Under the pieces are notes generated by a model. The model saw only the letters and a program-made list of their open reading frames with translations. It did not search any database and was not told the origin of the DNA. 64,000 nucleotides of DNA from Fomes fomentarius (Eukaryota > Basidiomycota > Agaricomycetes > Polyporales > Polyporaceae). The stretch spans positions 1,302,001-1,366,000 of the forward strand of contig JABYQN010000008.1 of the NCBI GenBank assembly GCA_022606135.1, in the 5' to 3' direction. Made by a program: the position numbers and the translations under genes. Shown one piece after another: positions 35,215 to 45,102 of the stretch; the stretch's first letter is position 1; every line of letters starts with the position of its first letter.

Positions 35215-36045
35215 GAGACAGTATTTACCATCCGGCAACTAGAGACCTAGGTATGACACGAGGTGATGGAAGAACCTTATACTGGACGCTGAATGGAGAA
35301 CGGCGATGGCAACGTGACACTGTACAGACCAGGCCGAGAATCAAGCAGTGTATTTTGTAGACTGCCAGGGTCAGACCATTAAGTAACGGTAATGAGGAAA
35401 GGCCCGGGTACCCCGAGATGAGAGAACCGGATTAACAAGCAGTGCGATTCAAGTTGAGCGAGTCGAGATCCACAAAGTCGAAAGCAATACCTCAGGCAGA
35501 TCCTCGTAAAAACAAGGATTAGTTGTCTCTCGTTCGTAAGAGACAAAGTCGTGGTGGCAAGAAGAATAGCTGGTGCCACGGAGCAGCAAGCAACCGAGGG
35601 CGTCTCTGCTTCTCTTCCAACAACTTCCACCAGCAAATCTCCAATCTCCTGCATTAACCCTGATGTAGTCAGCATTCAAATGCAAAAATGGGGACTATGC
35701 ATCGTCTCCTGCAACAATCGTGTAGCGTCTACATACTGCGGTATTCATTCTACTCCGCTCCGTTCGCCAGAACACTCTCCAGCAACTCAAGTCAGTGTAG
35801 TTACTCTGGAAGCACGGGCTGCTCATTCCAGGTAAGCTCTATTTCCGCTAATAGGGGCTAGTATGTCAAGGCTCAAGCGACAGCGTAGCGATGGATATCC
35901 GCTTGCGTATGTGGTGGCGCAGCCAATTGGAGCTCCTCCAACTGTGGAGCTTCGATATGCGCCTTAATGCATGCAGTACTTATCAGTGGGACATAAAAGC
36001 ACGGTGTTGCACCACTAAGATCCCTCACAATCCGAGGATCGCTAT
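35215..36045. other. Intergenic between copies K and L
   Basis: No gene recognised. A TATA-like ACATAAAAG at 35991-35999 lies about 50 nt before the ATG of copy L. Confidence 0.45.
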
Positions 36046-36807
36046 ATGACCAGCGACCCGACAAAGCTCGAATCCCTGAAGGACAACCCGCTCAAATCCG
36101 AGGTCGTGGACGCGGAGTCGGGCACTACCCTGCACCATGTCACGACCAAGACCGGGCTCACTTACGCCACAACGACGCTGAGCACGGCGTCGGGCGAGGT
36201 TGTCGGGATTTGGGACTAGAAGGCGTTGAAGCATTCCGATGTCACGCTTCATGGGCAGACCAGCAAACTGGCAGACTGGTTGCCAACGAAGAGCACGTTG
36301 TCGAGGTACGTTGCCATACATATATATTCCTGCATGATGTGTAGCTCGGGGAGGATACGCAACTATACGAGACGCCGAGCGCCGAGCGTCCTTGGTGGTG
36401 TTCCAGTACGCGCGTGTTCAACGTGCCCAACGGGAAGACGTACCATTGGAAAGAGAGGTTAAATTCCTCGAGGTACGCCCCTCTCAGTTGTACGCGCACA
36501 AACCCCATTCTCGCTCGTGCGATTGCCTGTCTTTCAATGCGGAACGGTATTCGCAACTCACAATCGTACTCTGGAACAGCTCCTCGACGCTGAGACGGAA
36601 GCCGTCGTTGCGCGGTCCGAGCGGAAGAAGCTCTTTTCGCACTCAAGTAGGATGAGCCTAACTTTAGAGCCCGAGCTGGGGCAGCTCGTCGAGAGCGTAT
36701 TGTTCGCGTTCATTATTCTCGAGGAGCGGTCGAGGGAGACGGCAGCAGGTGCCGCGGGTGCGTCCAGCGCAAGCGCGGCTTCAAGCGTCGCAGCCGCTGT
36801 TGCCTGA
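36046..36807 (+). pseudogene. DUF6593-like copy L, broken
   Basis: The three-exon layout matches copy K, but codon 58 is TAG (36217-36219) where copy K has CAG (Gln, in WEQKAL); the neighbouring text reads VVGIWD then KALKHSDVTLHGQTSKLADW. Exon 2 (TRVFNVPNGKTYHWKERL) is one base shorter than in copy K before its GTACGC donor, so it would join exon 3 out of frame. Exon 3 itself is well preserved (LLDAETEAVVARSERKKLFS, LTLEPELGQLVESVLFAF, Ala-rich tail). Two lesions with little other decay indicate recent inactivation. Confidence 0.75.
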
Positions 36808-37606
36808 GAACCTCTATGGGAGGGACAGGCGTTCCGATGGCATCATGGCATTGGTCTGGAGCCACCGCCGGCGACCGGACATGGAGCGCATTGTCTGTGA
36901 GCTTCTCCATCTGCGATGCTTGGATCGCTTGCTTTCGTGTATAACTGTATGAGTATTGGATTGAAGAATTGAATATCATGACTGTTCTCCTAGCTCCTCT
37001 TATTCGACATACCTGGGCACTCACAAAGCAGAAGTTGCGATACCCACGGGCCAGCATATCACCAAACCCAAACCCGAATCCCGACCACAACCCTACAAGC
37101 TGCTCTAGAACCTGGAAGCGGGCCGTCCCCGCGACGATCTTGCAGCACCTCTCAGCTAAAGTTGGAACGAGTACCCACGGCAAAGACCACGCGACCAGGT
37201 TCCTCCGCAGTCTTCGTCTCTTCCTGGAGCACGTTCGTCGAGCCAGTCAAGTGCGGCGTATTAGAAGTCCTTGTCGTGTGAGGGACGAGCCATATCCGCC
37301 TATGAACGCTTTATGTTCGACAGACAGCATCAAACACCTCCTTCCATCCTTTGACGTGAGTGTGCATCCGCGAGCTCTGGCCTATGATCCTGCTGATGTG
37401 TGAGCCCCGGATGCAACCCATATCCACTACGAACCAGGCACTGTATCCCTCGTCTTCTTGCATCCCTGTCGTAAATGGGCGCTAGATCTCCAAATGTGTC
37501 GTTGTGCTTCGTGCGGACAGCATATATTGCGCACTGACACTTGCAACTCTCGCTTCGCGCGCCACCTCTCGGACTTCCGCCCTCCAGCTCTCGCAGGACG
37601 CGTACG
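36808..37606. other. Intergenic, nothing recognised
   Basis: Upstream of the phosphatase gene; a weak TATA-like CATATATTG lies at about 37521-37529. Confidence 0.5.
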
Positions 37607-39619
37607 ATGACGATGCGCGCGCTATGCCTCCTTGGCGCGTCCCTCGCGTTTGTGACTTCCGCCTTCGCCGCGATCGCGCAGAGCTTCCAGCCGCCCTCCT
37701 CTTCGCCTGAAGCTCAATCTGGCAACTACACCGGACAGTCGAACAACACCCTAGCGAACGGCCCTGTTGTCCCTGGCAAAGTATTCGACCGATTCATACA
37801 GATCTGGATCGAAAACACCGACTGTGAGTGGGCTCGATCTTCACCACATGGCATGGCCACACTGATCGTATCATGTCTGCTCCGGCAGTTGCGACTGCTG
37901 CGTCGTCTCCGGTGTTCCAAAACCTGAGCAAGGAGGGTGTTTTGCTGGAAGCCTTTTACGCTGTGACACACCCGTCCGAGCCGAACTACATCGCAGCCGT
38001 TGGCGGTGATTTCTTTGGGGCGCACGATGATAACTTTTGTGGGTTTATAAACGATCATGTAACATGGCCCAACTCACGCTCGGATCAAGATCATATTCCT
38101 CAGAACATCTCTTCTGTTGTCGACCTGTTGGATGCGAAGAACATCTCTTGGGCTACTTGTGAGTATGCCGTGTCCCCCGTATCGAGCATGCTCCCCATTT
38201 AGATGTAATACATACATCAGACCAGGAGAACATGCCTTTCGATGGTTTCACAGTGAGTATGGCATTCAAGATGCGATATCATAGTATTCATATGAGCACA
38301 AACAAGGGGTTCAATTACACCGAAAAGGATTACCTGCGTACGTACATGAGCGCACCTACCTTTCTTCTATCTCCTCGGCCGCTTATACAGATTGCAGTGG
38401 GAAACAGCACATATGTATACTACGTGCGCAAGCACAACGGTCTGATCATCTTCGACTCGGTCGCAAATGTCACCGAACGTGCTCTTCGCGTGCGTAATTG
38501 TGGGTGCCGATATTTCATCAGTCGCGACAAGCGTGACACTGACAGCACTTTTGCAGTCAACGACTTCGCCAACGACGTCAAGACGAACGCAATCCCACAA
38601 TGGAACTTCATCACGCCCAACCTCGTTAACGACGTATGTCTCATTCGATCATAGCTTATCGTCACTGTATCTCTAACCTGAAATTCGCCGTATCGACAGG
38701 GCCACGACACGACCATCGACTTCGTCGGAGACTGGTTGAACTTCTGGCTGATCCCTCTCCTGAAGGATGAAAATTTCAACAACAATCGCACCCTCATCCT
38801 TCTCACCTTCGACGAGAACGAGAGTCAGTCCCATATGAATCCTAGTAGTACACCTGCCATGGAGTTCTAACTTGCCTCATCCAGCGACTTCGATCAACAA
38901 CCGCATATACACACTGATCCTCGGAGATGGCGTCCCTCAGAAGCTACGCGGCACAACGGACGCCACCTTCTACACGCATTATTCCGCGCTCTCTACCGTG
39001 CAGGCGAACTGGGGGCTGCAGTCCCTCGGCCGCCAAGACACCAACCTGACGATGAACAACGTCTTCGAGTTCATCGCGAACGCTACCGGGTGGAAGAACA
39101 ACGGCATCTCGGGGAACTCGTCCAGCATACGTACGTCATTTCCTCGAATGTGTATTCAATCATCCATCACACACCGAAACGAAGCATAGTATCGCTTACA
39201 TCCACGTTGTTCACATCACAGCGCTCTTGAACATCTCTGGCCCGATCCCCGGCCCGCTCAACGTCGACTTCTACATCCCCTTCGCCGCGCCCGACACGAA
39301 CGCGGTAGGTGCGGGCGGCCAGGGCGTGTTTGTCGCGCCCGGACTCAACACCTCGCTCAGCGCCGCGGTTCTTCCTAGCCCCGTGAACCTGACCGCACAG
39401 GGGCTGGATAACCCGTGGGGTGCCGACCCCGGATTCAACTATGCGAACGGGACGGAGGTGATTGAGCCGACTGCCAGTGCGACGGCTCCGACGAGCAGTG
39501 GCTCGAGTGGCGGATCCGGTAGCATGAACGCCGCGGTGGGTGCACCAGGGGCGAATGCCGAGGCTGGGCTGTTGTTATTTGGTTTGAGCGCTGTGTTTGG
39601 GGTCGTGATCATGTTGTAG
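37607..39619 (+). CDS. Secreted acid phosphatase / phosphoesterase family (PF04185-type), probably GPI-anchored
   Basis: About 9-10 exons from ATG 37607 to the stop at 39619. Signal peptide MTMRALCLLGASLAFVTSA. Family motifs after splicing: VFDRFIQIWIENTDF; AFYAVTHPSEPNY; GGDFFGAHDDNF; VVDLLDAKNISWATY; YVYYVRKHNGLIIFDSVANV; NFNDFANDV; IPQWNFITPNLVNDGHDTT; LILLTFDENET; LRGTTDATFYTHYSALSTVQ; ANWGLQSLGRQD. These match fungal acid phosphatases (PhoA/Pho-type phosphoesterases) that release phosphate outside the cell. Several N-glycosylation sequons (NYT, NNT, NLT) fit secretion. The C-terminus has a Ser/Gly-rich linker and a hydrophobic tail (LLLFGLSAVFGVVIML), the layout of a GPI-anchor signal. 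Phosphate-responsive control is expected for the family but not shown here. Confidence 0.88.
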
Positions 39620-40008
39620 TACTACTAGTAGGATCCAGACGTTCTCGCTGCATTTCAATCTCTGGCACCGGGAAGGAAGGAGGTTCCGAGTCGTGCATCC
39701 GATTCAAGATGCTCCAAGCTTCAAGAAAGACGACTATGACCGTTCTCATCAGCCGCCACTAGATATGCCCTCCGTGCCACCTTTCGCACTAAACCGAGTC
39801 CTCCGACACCGAGAGGAGTTGTCTGAGCGCCCGCCGCTAGTGTCAAGTAGACTCCCGCGATTGCAGCAGGCTGCATCAAATTTATTATCATGATATCAGA
39901 GTCAAGTGAGTCTCCGCGTGCCAAGTGCAATGAACGGCATCAGGAAGGTCGGTCATCCCTTGACCGAAGAAGTTGCACGACTCTGTAGTTATAGTATACA
40001 CCACAGGA
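39620..40008. other. Intergenic between convergent genes
   Basis: 3' flanks of the phosphatase and SFM1-like genes; nothing else recognised. Confidence 0.5.
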
Positions 40009-41096
40009 TTAGAAGTCAAAACTCTTGTCCAAGTCTTCTTTTAAGTGCTCGCGCATGCCTGGGGGTAGGACCGGCTCCGCTTCTCGAGCTATATATCCTA
40101 TATATTGCAATGAGCGCGCGCATCTCATATCATAAGATGTCTTTGGCGTTACACTCACTGAACGGCATCTCAACGCTCTCTTTCGCATTAAAGACGATCG
40201 TTGGGAAGTCCTAGGTCAAAACAGATCGTCATCATACTTTGTATTCACACCAGGCTTGATAAGGGGTCAAGTTGAGCACTTACGACGAACGGAATCTGAG
40301 AGAGCGGGGCTGCATAATACGCCTCCGATTAGACCACAGAAAGACAGTACTGCCGAAAGAGTACGCACTTCTGTCCTGGACCACAATCTTCGTCACGCCT
40401 AGTGCGGTGTCTGTCGTCATCTGCATCGGACCAAGGTGTCTAGTCGGGAACCCCAATGCGCGCAACTCCGATGTCCGGTCACGAGGAGGGTCATCGCCTA
40501 CACCAGTTCAACCAATCCACGACAATTTGATGACGGATAAGATATTGCGCACCTAGAATGCCCTAAAATCTATATCAATCACGCAAGGCTCACACAAGAG
40601 AGCACTAGAAGAGCGAGAGAAGACAAACCCCGAACAGGAACCACTCGAATCGTCCATCGCCATCTTCTGGGGAGAGCTCCTTCTCCGCCTTCGGGTCCAG
40701 CAAACAGACGTTTTGTAATGAAACGCCCTTCTCCGCCATCAGTTGCAGAACGGACCTCTCATGCGCGAACGCGTCGGCGTGCTTGTGGTCCTTGTCTTGT
40801 GCAAACAGCAATGTGAGCGTGCTGCTCGAGCCGGAGGAGAGGTGTGTGAAGTGCACTGTGGCACCCAGGCCAGCAAAAGTGAGCATGTGCTATAGAGAAA
40901 AAAAGTTAAGAGGATCCTAACAGTTTTGGTATTGGACACTATTGCACTTGCCATGTATTCTAATTCTACCCATCTCGGGATCGACTTCGGTGTCTCCTCG
41001 TCTTCTTCCATGTGCTCTGTGACATGTGGTCGAAACTCAGCTCAGTGGCGTTCCAACCTCGGATAGAAACACACCAATCACGTATGTGAACGCCAT
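40009..41096 (-). CDS. SFM1: SFM1-type SPOUT methyltransferase (DUF431), ribosomal protein S3 arginine methyltransferase candidate
   Basis: Minus-strand gene of seven or eight exons. Spliced text: MAFTYVI joined to EHMEEDEETPKSIPRWVELE, then MLTFAGLGATVHFTHL, DKDHKHADAFAHERSVL, NVCLLDPKAEKELSPEDGD, WFLFG-GILGDDPPRDRTSELRA, GFPTRHLGPMQMTTDTALGV, PLSQIPFVDFPTIVFNAKES, VEMPFRYIAREAEPVLPPGM, ending KSFDF. This tracks yeast Sfm1 (YOR021C) along its length: the EHMEE start, LDP.A...PED, the knot-forming GGILGDHPPRDRT block, QMTTDTA and EMPFRYV. Yeast Sfm1 methylates Rps3. The second intron has a GC donor (GCAAGT after LEYM) with a normal AG acceptor. Stop at 40011-40009. Confidence 0.9.
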
Positions 41097-41430
41097 GTTG
41101 GTTATGGGCTATCAGTTCCTCCGAGTCAGAGTTTGAAGTTCAACTGCAAGAAGTCCAAGAAACGGCTACAAAGTTTCGGTGGATGCCGAGTTGAGCGTTT
41201 AGCTTGCCTAATGTGGCGAGAAGTATCACCACTCTGTTCAAAAGACATGCATGATCCCGTTATGTCGCTCCCATTCAACAGGACCAATACTAAGGATCAA
41301 CCAAGCTAAAATAACAGTGGGCTATTATCACGTTTCGAAGGAAATATATCTAATCGATGGCAATCGCCCATGTCACGTGACCAACACCGCTAAAACTTCT
41401 TCCTTTGTCTTGGTTCTGCCGCCGATAAGG
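41097..41430. other. Intergenic
   Basis: Upstream of the SFM1-like gene and downstream of the tRNA gene; nothing recognised. Confidence 0.5.
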
Positions 41431-41439
41431 AAAAAAAAA
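41431..41439 (-). terminator. RNA polymerase III terminator of tRNA-Lys
   Basis: Nine T on the minus strand (A run on plus) starting 17 nt after the tRNA 3' end. Confidence 0.75.
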
Positions 41440-41456
41440 TATCGCCTGATTCCTTT

Positions 41457-41552
41457 AGCCCACCGCGAGGGTCGAACTCGCAGCCTTCAGATCAACCACT
41501 AAACATATCGGTCATAAGAGTCTGACGCTCTATCCGATTGAGCTAGGCGGGC
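41457..41552 (-). tRNA. tRNA-Lys(CTT) with a 22-nt intron
   Basis: Minus strand. Acceptor stem GCCCGCC pairs with GGTGGGC (one G-U). D arm GCTC...GAGC with A-box TAGCTCAATCGG. Anticodon stem TCAGA/TCTGA with loop CTCTTA-A and anticodon CTT; a 22-nt intron follows position 37, the canonical site. T arm GCGAGTTCGACCCTCGC contains the B-box. A T9 terminator lies just downstream. The discriminator base appears to be T, slightly unusual for tRNA-Lys. Confidence 0.92.
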
Positions 41553-41713
41553 CGTATGTTATGAGAATGTCGCGGTAATACATTCGTGACCGTCTCATGA
41601 AAAATGACATCGTTATGCAAGGTGTACAGAGGGCACAACTTTCTGAGGGTCTGAAGAGATTCAGCAGCGGTGGAGAATTCAGCCAGCCACCGAAGTCGGG
41701 TACAGATGATGTC

Positions 41714-42826
41714 CTACCCTGTCTTCTTCGTCTCAGCGCCACTCACCTGGTAGCGCTCCCGTCCAGCCGCTTGTAGGGACCCATCTACCTCCTCCTTCAC
41801 TCCGAGCTCGACCTTCAGCACCACGTTGTTGAACTCCATCATGGTCAAGCCCTGCCGGTGGAGAATACGAGGCTGCCAGCCGTCGGGGAGACGCTCCTCA
41901 GTCAGCAAAGGGCGCAGATCTTGCACCTTGCCCCCAAATATGGTCAACATGGTCGAAGCGCTGTCCGAAGTTTATGAAGGTCATTTGAAGCCGAGGAGGA
42001 TAGTTCACTTACTTGGAACTGCCAAAGAACCGGTGAATGGGCGCCTGGCTGAAGCTTTGGTTCGCCTTCTTTGACTCCAGGCGTCTCTGACCCAGCAGAC
42101 GGGAGAGGTCCGCTGGGAGAAGGTCACCATTGGGTCCTGTCCCGGCCTTGAGAACACGCTCGACGAGGGGTAGATTGATCTTGCTCTGGTCAGGGTCCTC
42201 GGCCGAATCGACGCCTGGAATTCTCGAGTCAATGAACGACGTCGCTTCACACCCGAACTGATTCACGTACGGACGAGTGACCCATCATGCTCGATGCAGT
42301 TGTGTGCATCCAGATCGGACAGGTCGAACGAGTCCGTCCAGTAGCTCCGATTGAGCATGTCCGCGGCATACTTCGGGACGAAGAAGCAAAACGTTGGCGC
42401 AAAGTTGTACGTCCGCCGCACGACGTCTGATAGCTGCTTGAACGAGATGTTGCGGCCCGAGTGCGGCAGGATACCTGTTCGTCATGGGATCGAGAAGACA
42501 CAAATCAGGACGTAAAGACGTCAGCGAAATTCTCACACATTCCCCGAAGAGCGCACGGGGTACCCACCGTGGTTCGCCATGGCGTTCAGTGCGGGGCACG
42601 AGCACCGACTATCGCCCTGCTGGGGCGCCATGTACTGCGGCCATTTGCCACCTGCACCAGGATGACCTCGGGGTACGACCTGTTCAGCACGGTGATCTGG
42701 GGTAACGAGGTTGTAGGTGAAGAGCACCAAGTCAACCAAGAAAACACCGAGGTTGAGTAGATGATTTCCGAGAGATGTGAAGAGAGCGCGGAGCACACGC
42801 TTGAGCACGAGGAGGGCGTTGCCCAT
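41714..42826 (-). CDS. Heme-thiolate peroxidase / short unspecific peroxygenase-like, variant Cys motif (copy 1)
   Basis: Four exons on the minus strand from ATG 42826. An N-terminal hydrophobic anchor (LNLGVFLVDLVLFTYNLVTP) precedes the heme-ligand motif DSRCSCPALNAMANHG. Exon 2 has ILPHSGRNISFKQL, TDSFDLSDLDAHNCIEHDGS with the EHD motif of short peroxygenases; exon 3 has KINLPLVERVL, LLPADLSRLLGQRR; exon 4 MLTIFGGKVQDLRPLL, LPDGWQPRILHRQGLTMMEF. These enzymes use H2O2 through a Cys-ligated heme to oxidise or hydroxylate organic substrates. The usual PCP triad reads SCP here, while the paralogue at 51134 keeps PCP. The end at 41714 assumes the last GTGAGT is not a donor; a further short exon is possible. 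Confidence 0.82.
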
Positions 42827-43296
42827 CACAGACGTCTAGGGAGGGAGGGAAGGAAGGAGAGCGATGGGTGAATGAACATGGTGTAGATGCTTAAGAAGTG
42901 GGACGGGTAAGCTGTTCGACGTGCTACCATGCATCCATGCATCGCCCGTATATGGAGCGTAGCATGCAAGAAGGGAAACGAGGGTGTTATCGTGGCGGCT
43001 AACCGTGTCCGGCGTGAATTAGTTGGGCCGCACAGGACACCGAAACGCCCGCAACATGATCGCGTCATGATCGACTTGCATTCCTGTACGAAGCAGTGGT
43101 CGGTCGAAGTCAGTGTATGGTACGTGCTTGAAAAAGGCTGGAGCTGTTCGCGGCTGGTATTCTCCTGGCGCATCGAACGGGCCTTCATAATTCTACTGGA
43201 TCAACAAATATGTAGTACACTGTGGTCGGTCGCGATCAGATCCAAGTGATATGTGAAGTGGATAGACTCACCATGTTTCTATTCAGATGCACATAT
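42827..43296. other. Intergenic
   Basis: Nothing recognised. Confidence 0.5.
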
Positions 43297-44582
43297 TCAA
43301 CGAGAGACCCATCTATCAAAGTCGAACCGGCCATGCAGCCGACTGACCATCTCCTGGTAGTCCGGTTCATTATCAGGCGCTATGATGCCCTTCCTGATCA
43401 TGAAGTCTATCAGGACTACCCGTAGCACGTCAGCGTGGTTGCCACTGTGCGCACAGAATGGGAGCGCACGCACCTGGAGCACAGTTATACTTGAAGACAC
43501 CGGACCGAATGTGTTCCACCACGGCAGGCAATGGAAGAATCTGCGACTTGATATTCAGCGGTCACATTGGCATCTGAGATGGCAATAGACTACAGACCTC
43601 AAAGGACTCGACCTCGCCGTCTAGGGGTTGAGGCTGTACACCGGAATTTGGGGGCAGACCAAGTTCATATACATATCTATAGTACACAAGGTGTTATCCT
43701 TGCCTGTTGATGAACACGACCTTAAACCCATGGACACTTACTCGATTTCCGGCTGCAACCACCCCCGCGGTGTCCTGAAGTGCAGCGTTCTGCTCTCCGC
43801 CAAGGCGAAGGCGTCATGAAAGCTGCTCACCTGAAGAAGTAGCTCACGCTGCCCACCGAACGGGCATAACGCCGGACAACGTCCTCGGGGATGCTCGCCT
43901 CTTCCATCGACTCCTTCACCACACACTCGAACACGCTCAGCCCAGCACCGATCCCGCCCGCGACGCTGTTATCCAGGTACCCAGGCCAAGTCTGCTTCGT
44001 CGCCGCACGTCGAGGCACCCAGATCTTGTACGAACCATCCTCTTCCGGGATCTGCTCGTATACCGTCATATGGATCCCGTATGTCACGATCCCGAACAGC
44101 CCGCTCGCCGCCCTCTCCATCTCAAAGGCATAGTTCAGGCCATCCCTCTGAGTCTCTTCTCCGTCCTTGGGGTAGTCGCGCTGACCGAATGGGTTCCGGT
44201 AAACGGCGTAGAGCTCGGCGCGCCATTTGCGGGGTCCGATCTCATCGGGCCAAAGCCCTGTGTCGCGCCACCGCTCGCAGAGCTCTTTCATAATTTTCGA
44301 GCGTGCTGCAGGAGTGTCGATCCCGTTCGCGAAGCTGACCCATTCGCATTCACCCTGCGCGTCGGTACCAAACTCCCATGAGGGCGAAGAAGTAGACGTA
44401 GCTTCCTTGCGTAGCTGGGCGACGATCTCCGGACGCAGGAGACCGACTGCTGGGGATGTTGTGGTGGGGCAGAGAAGCCAAGGAATGACTTTCTCGTCGC
44501 CCGGCGAACCGACGCGGTAGTTGTCGCATGCACTGAGGATCTGGAGAAAAGACTGGGGAGGCGTAGGCGTTGGTCCTGGCAT
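43297..44582 (-). CDS. DUF4743/Nudix hydrolase, thiamine-pyrophosphokinase-related family
   Basis: Minus strand, ATG 44582, about five exons. The N-terminal DUF4743 part contains GLLRPEIVAQLRKEA and the Nudix part follows: GIVTYGIHMTVYEQ, IWVPRRAATKQTWPGYLDNS, VAGGIGAGLSVFECVVKESM, EEASIPEDV, then across introns SYFFRTPRGWLQPEIEYVYE, PLDGEVESFE, ILPLPAVVEHIRSGVFKYNC, VLIDFMIRKGIIAPDNEPDY and EMVSRLHGRFDFDRW. The Nudix box has the core KESMEEA. Yeast YJR142W and fungal relatives share this layout; relatives hydrolyse damaged thiamine diphosphate forms, so thiamine metabolite repair is a reasonable guess. The last intron (acceptor GGGTAG) restores the frame into VLIDFM. Confidence 0.87.
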
Positions 44583-44639
44583 AGTGAGTACACCACTGGC
44601 AACCACTGGCAAGGTGTCTACTTGAGAGTTTTAGCTGCA

Positions 44640-44648
44640 CTATATATG
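44640..44648 (-). promoter_or_regulatory. TATA box of the DUF4743/Nudix gene
   Basis: CATATATAG on the minus strand, about 60 nt before the ATG at 44582. Confidence 0.45.
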
Positions 44649-45102
44649 CGAGGCTAAGTTCGGAGATGATAGATCCTGTTGCAGACTCGGCCCCGAGGCT
44701 ACGACTCGTCGGCAACGCGACACGTCACTACGTGACCTGACGCGCCTGGCGTGTACGTATATGTCGTGTCGCTCCAGCCACAGACGCGTTGCCCTGACTG
44801 CGCAACTGCAGTAATTCAGCAAACTCCTTGATGTGATTTACTCCTCAGGATCAGGAAAGATTTGACTCATCGTACCCACACACGCTGTCCAGAAGCCCGC
44901 TGACATACGGACACGTAGCAGAACCTCTGCGGAGGTAATATGGATCCAATTTAACCAAGATGTATCAGTACCACAGCACTTTACAAACGAATAAGGTGAA
45001 CAAGCCGAATAGAGTGCGGACAGGAGAACAGACGCAGACGAGGAGGAGTGTTACTGTATACACAACCAAGCCAGAGTCCAATCATGATGGCACGAAATAA
45101 TG
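44649..45102. other. Intergenic
   Basis: Nothing recognised. Confidence 0.5.

Noticed and set aside
44583..44612. Upstream start for the DUF4743/Nudix protein (ten additional residues)
   Set aside because: The codon is TTG, not ATG; the ATG at 44582 lies at a normal distance from the TATA box.
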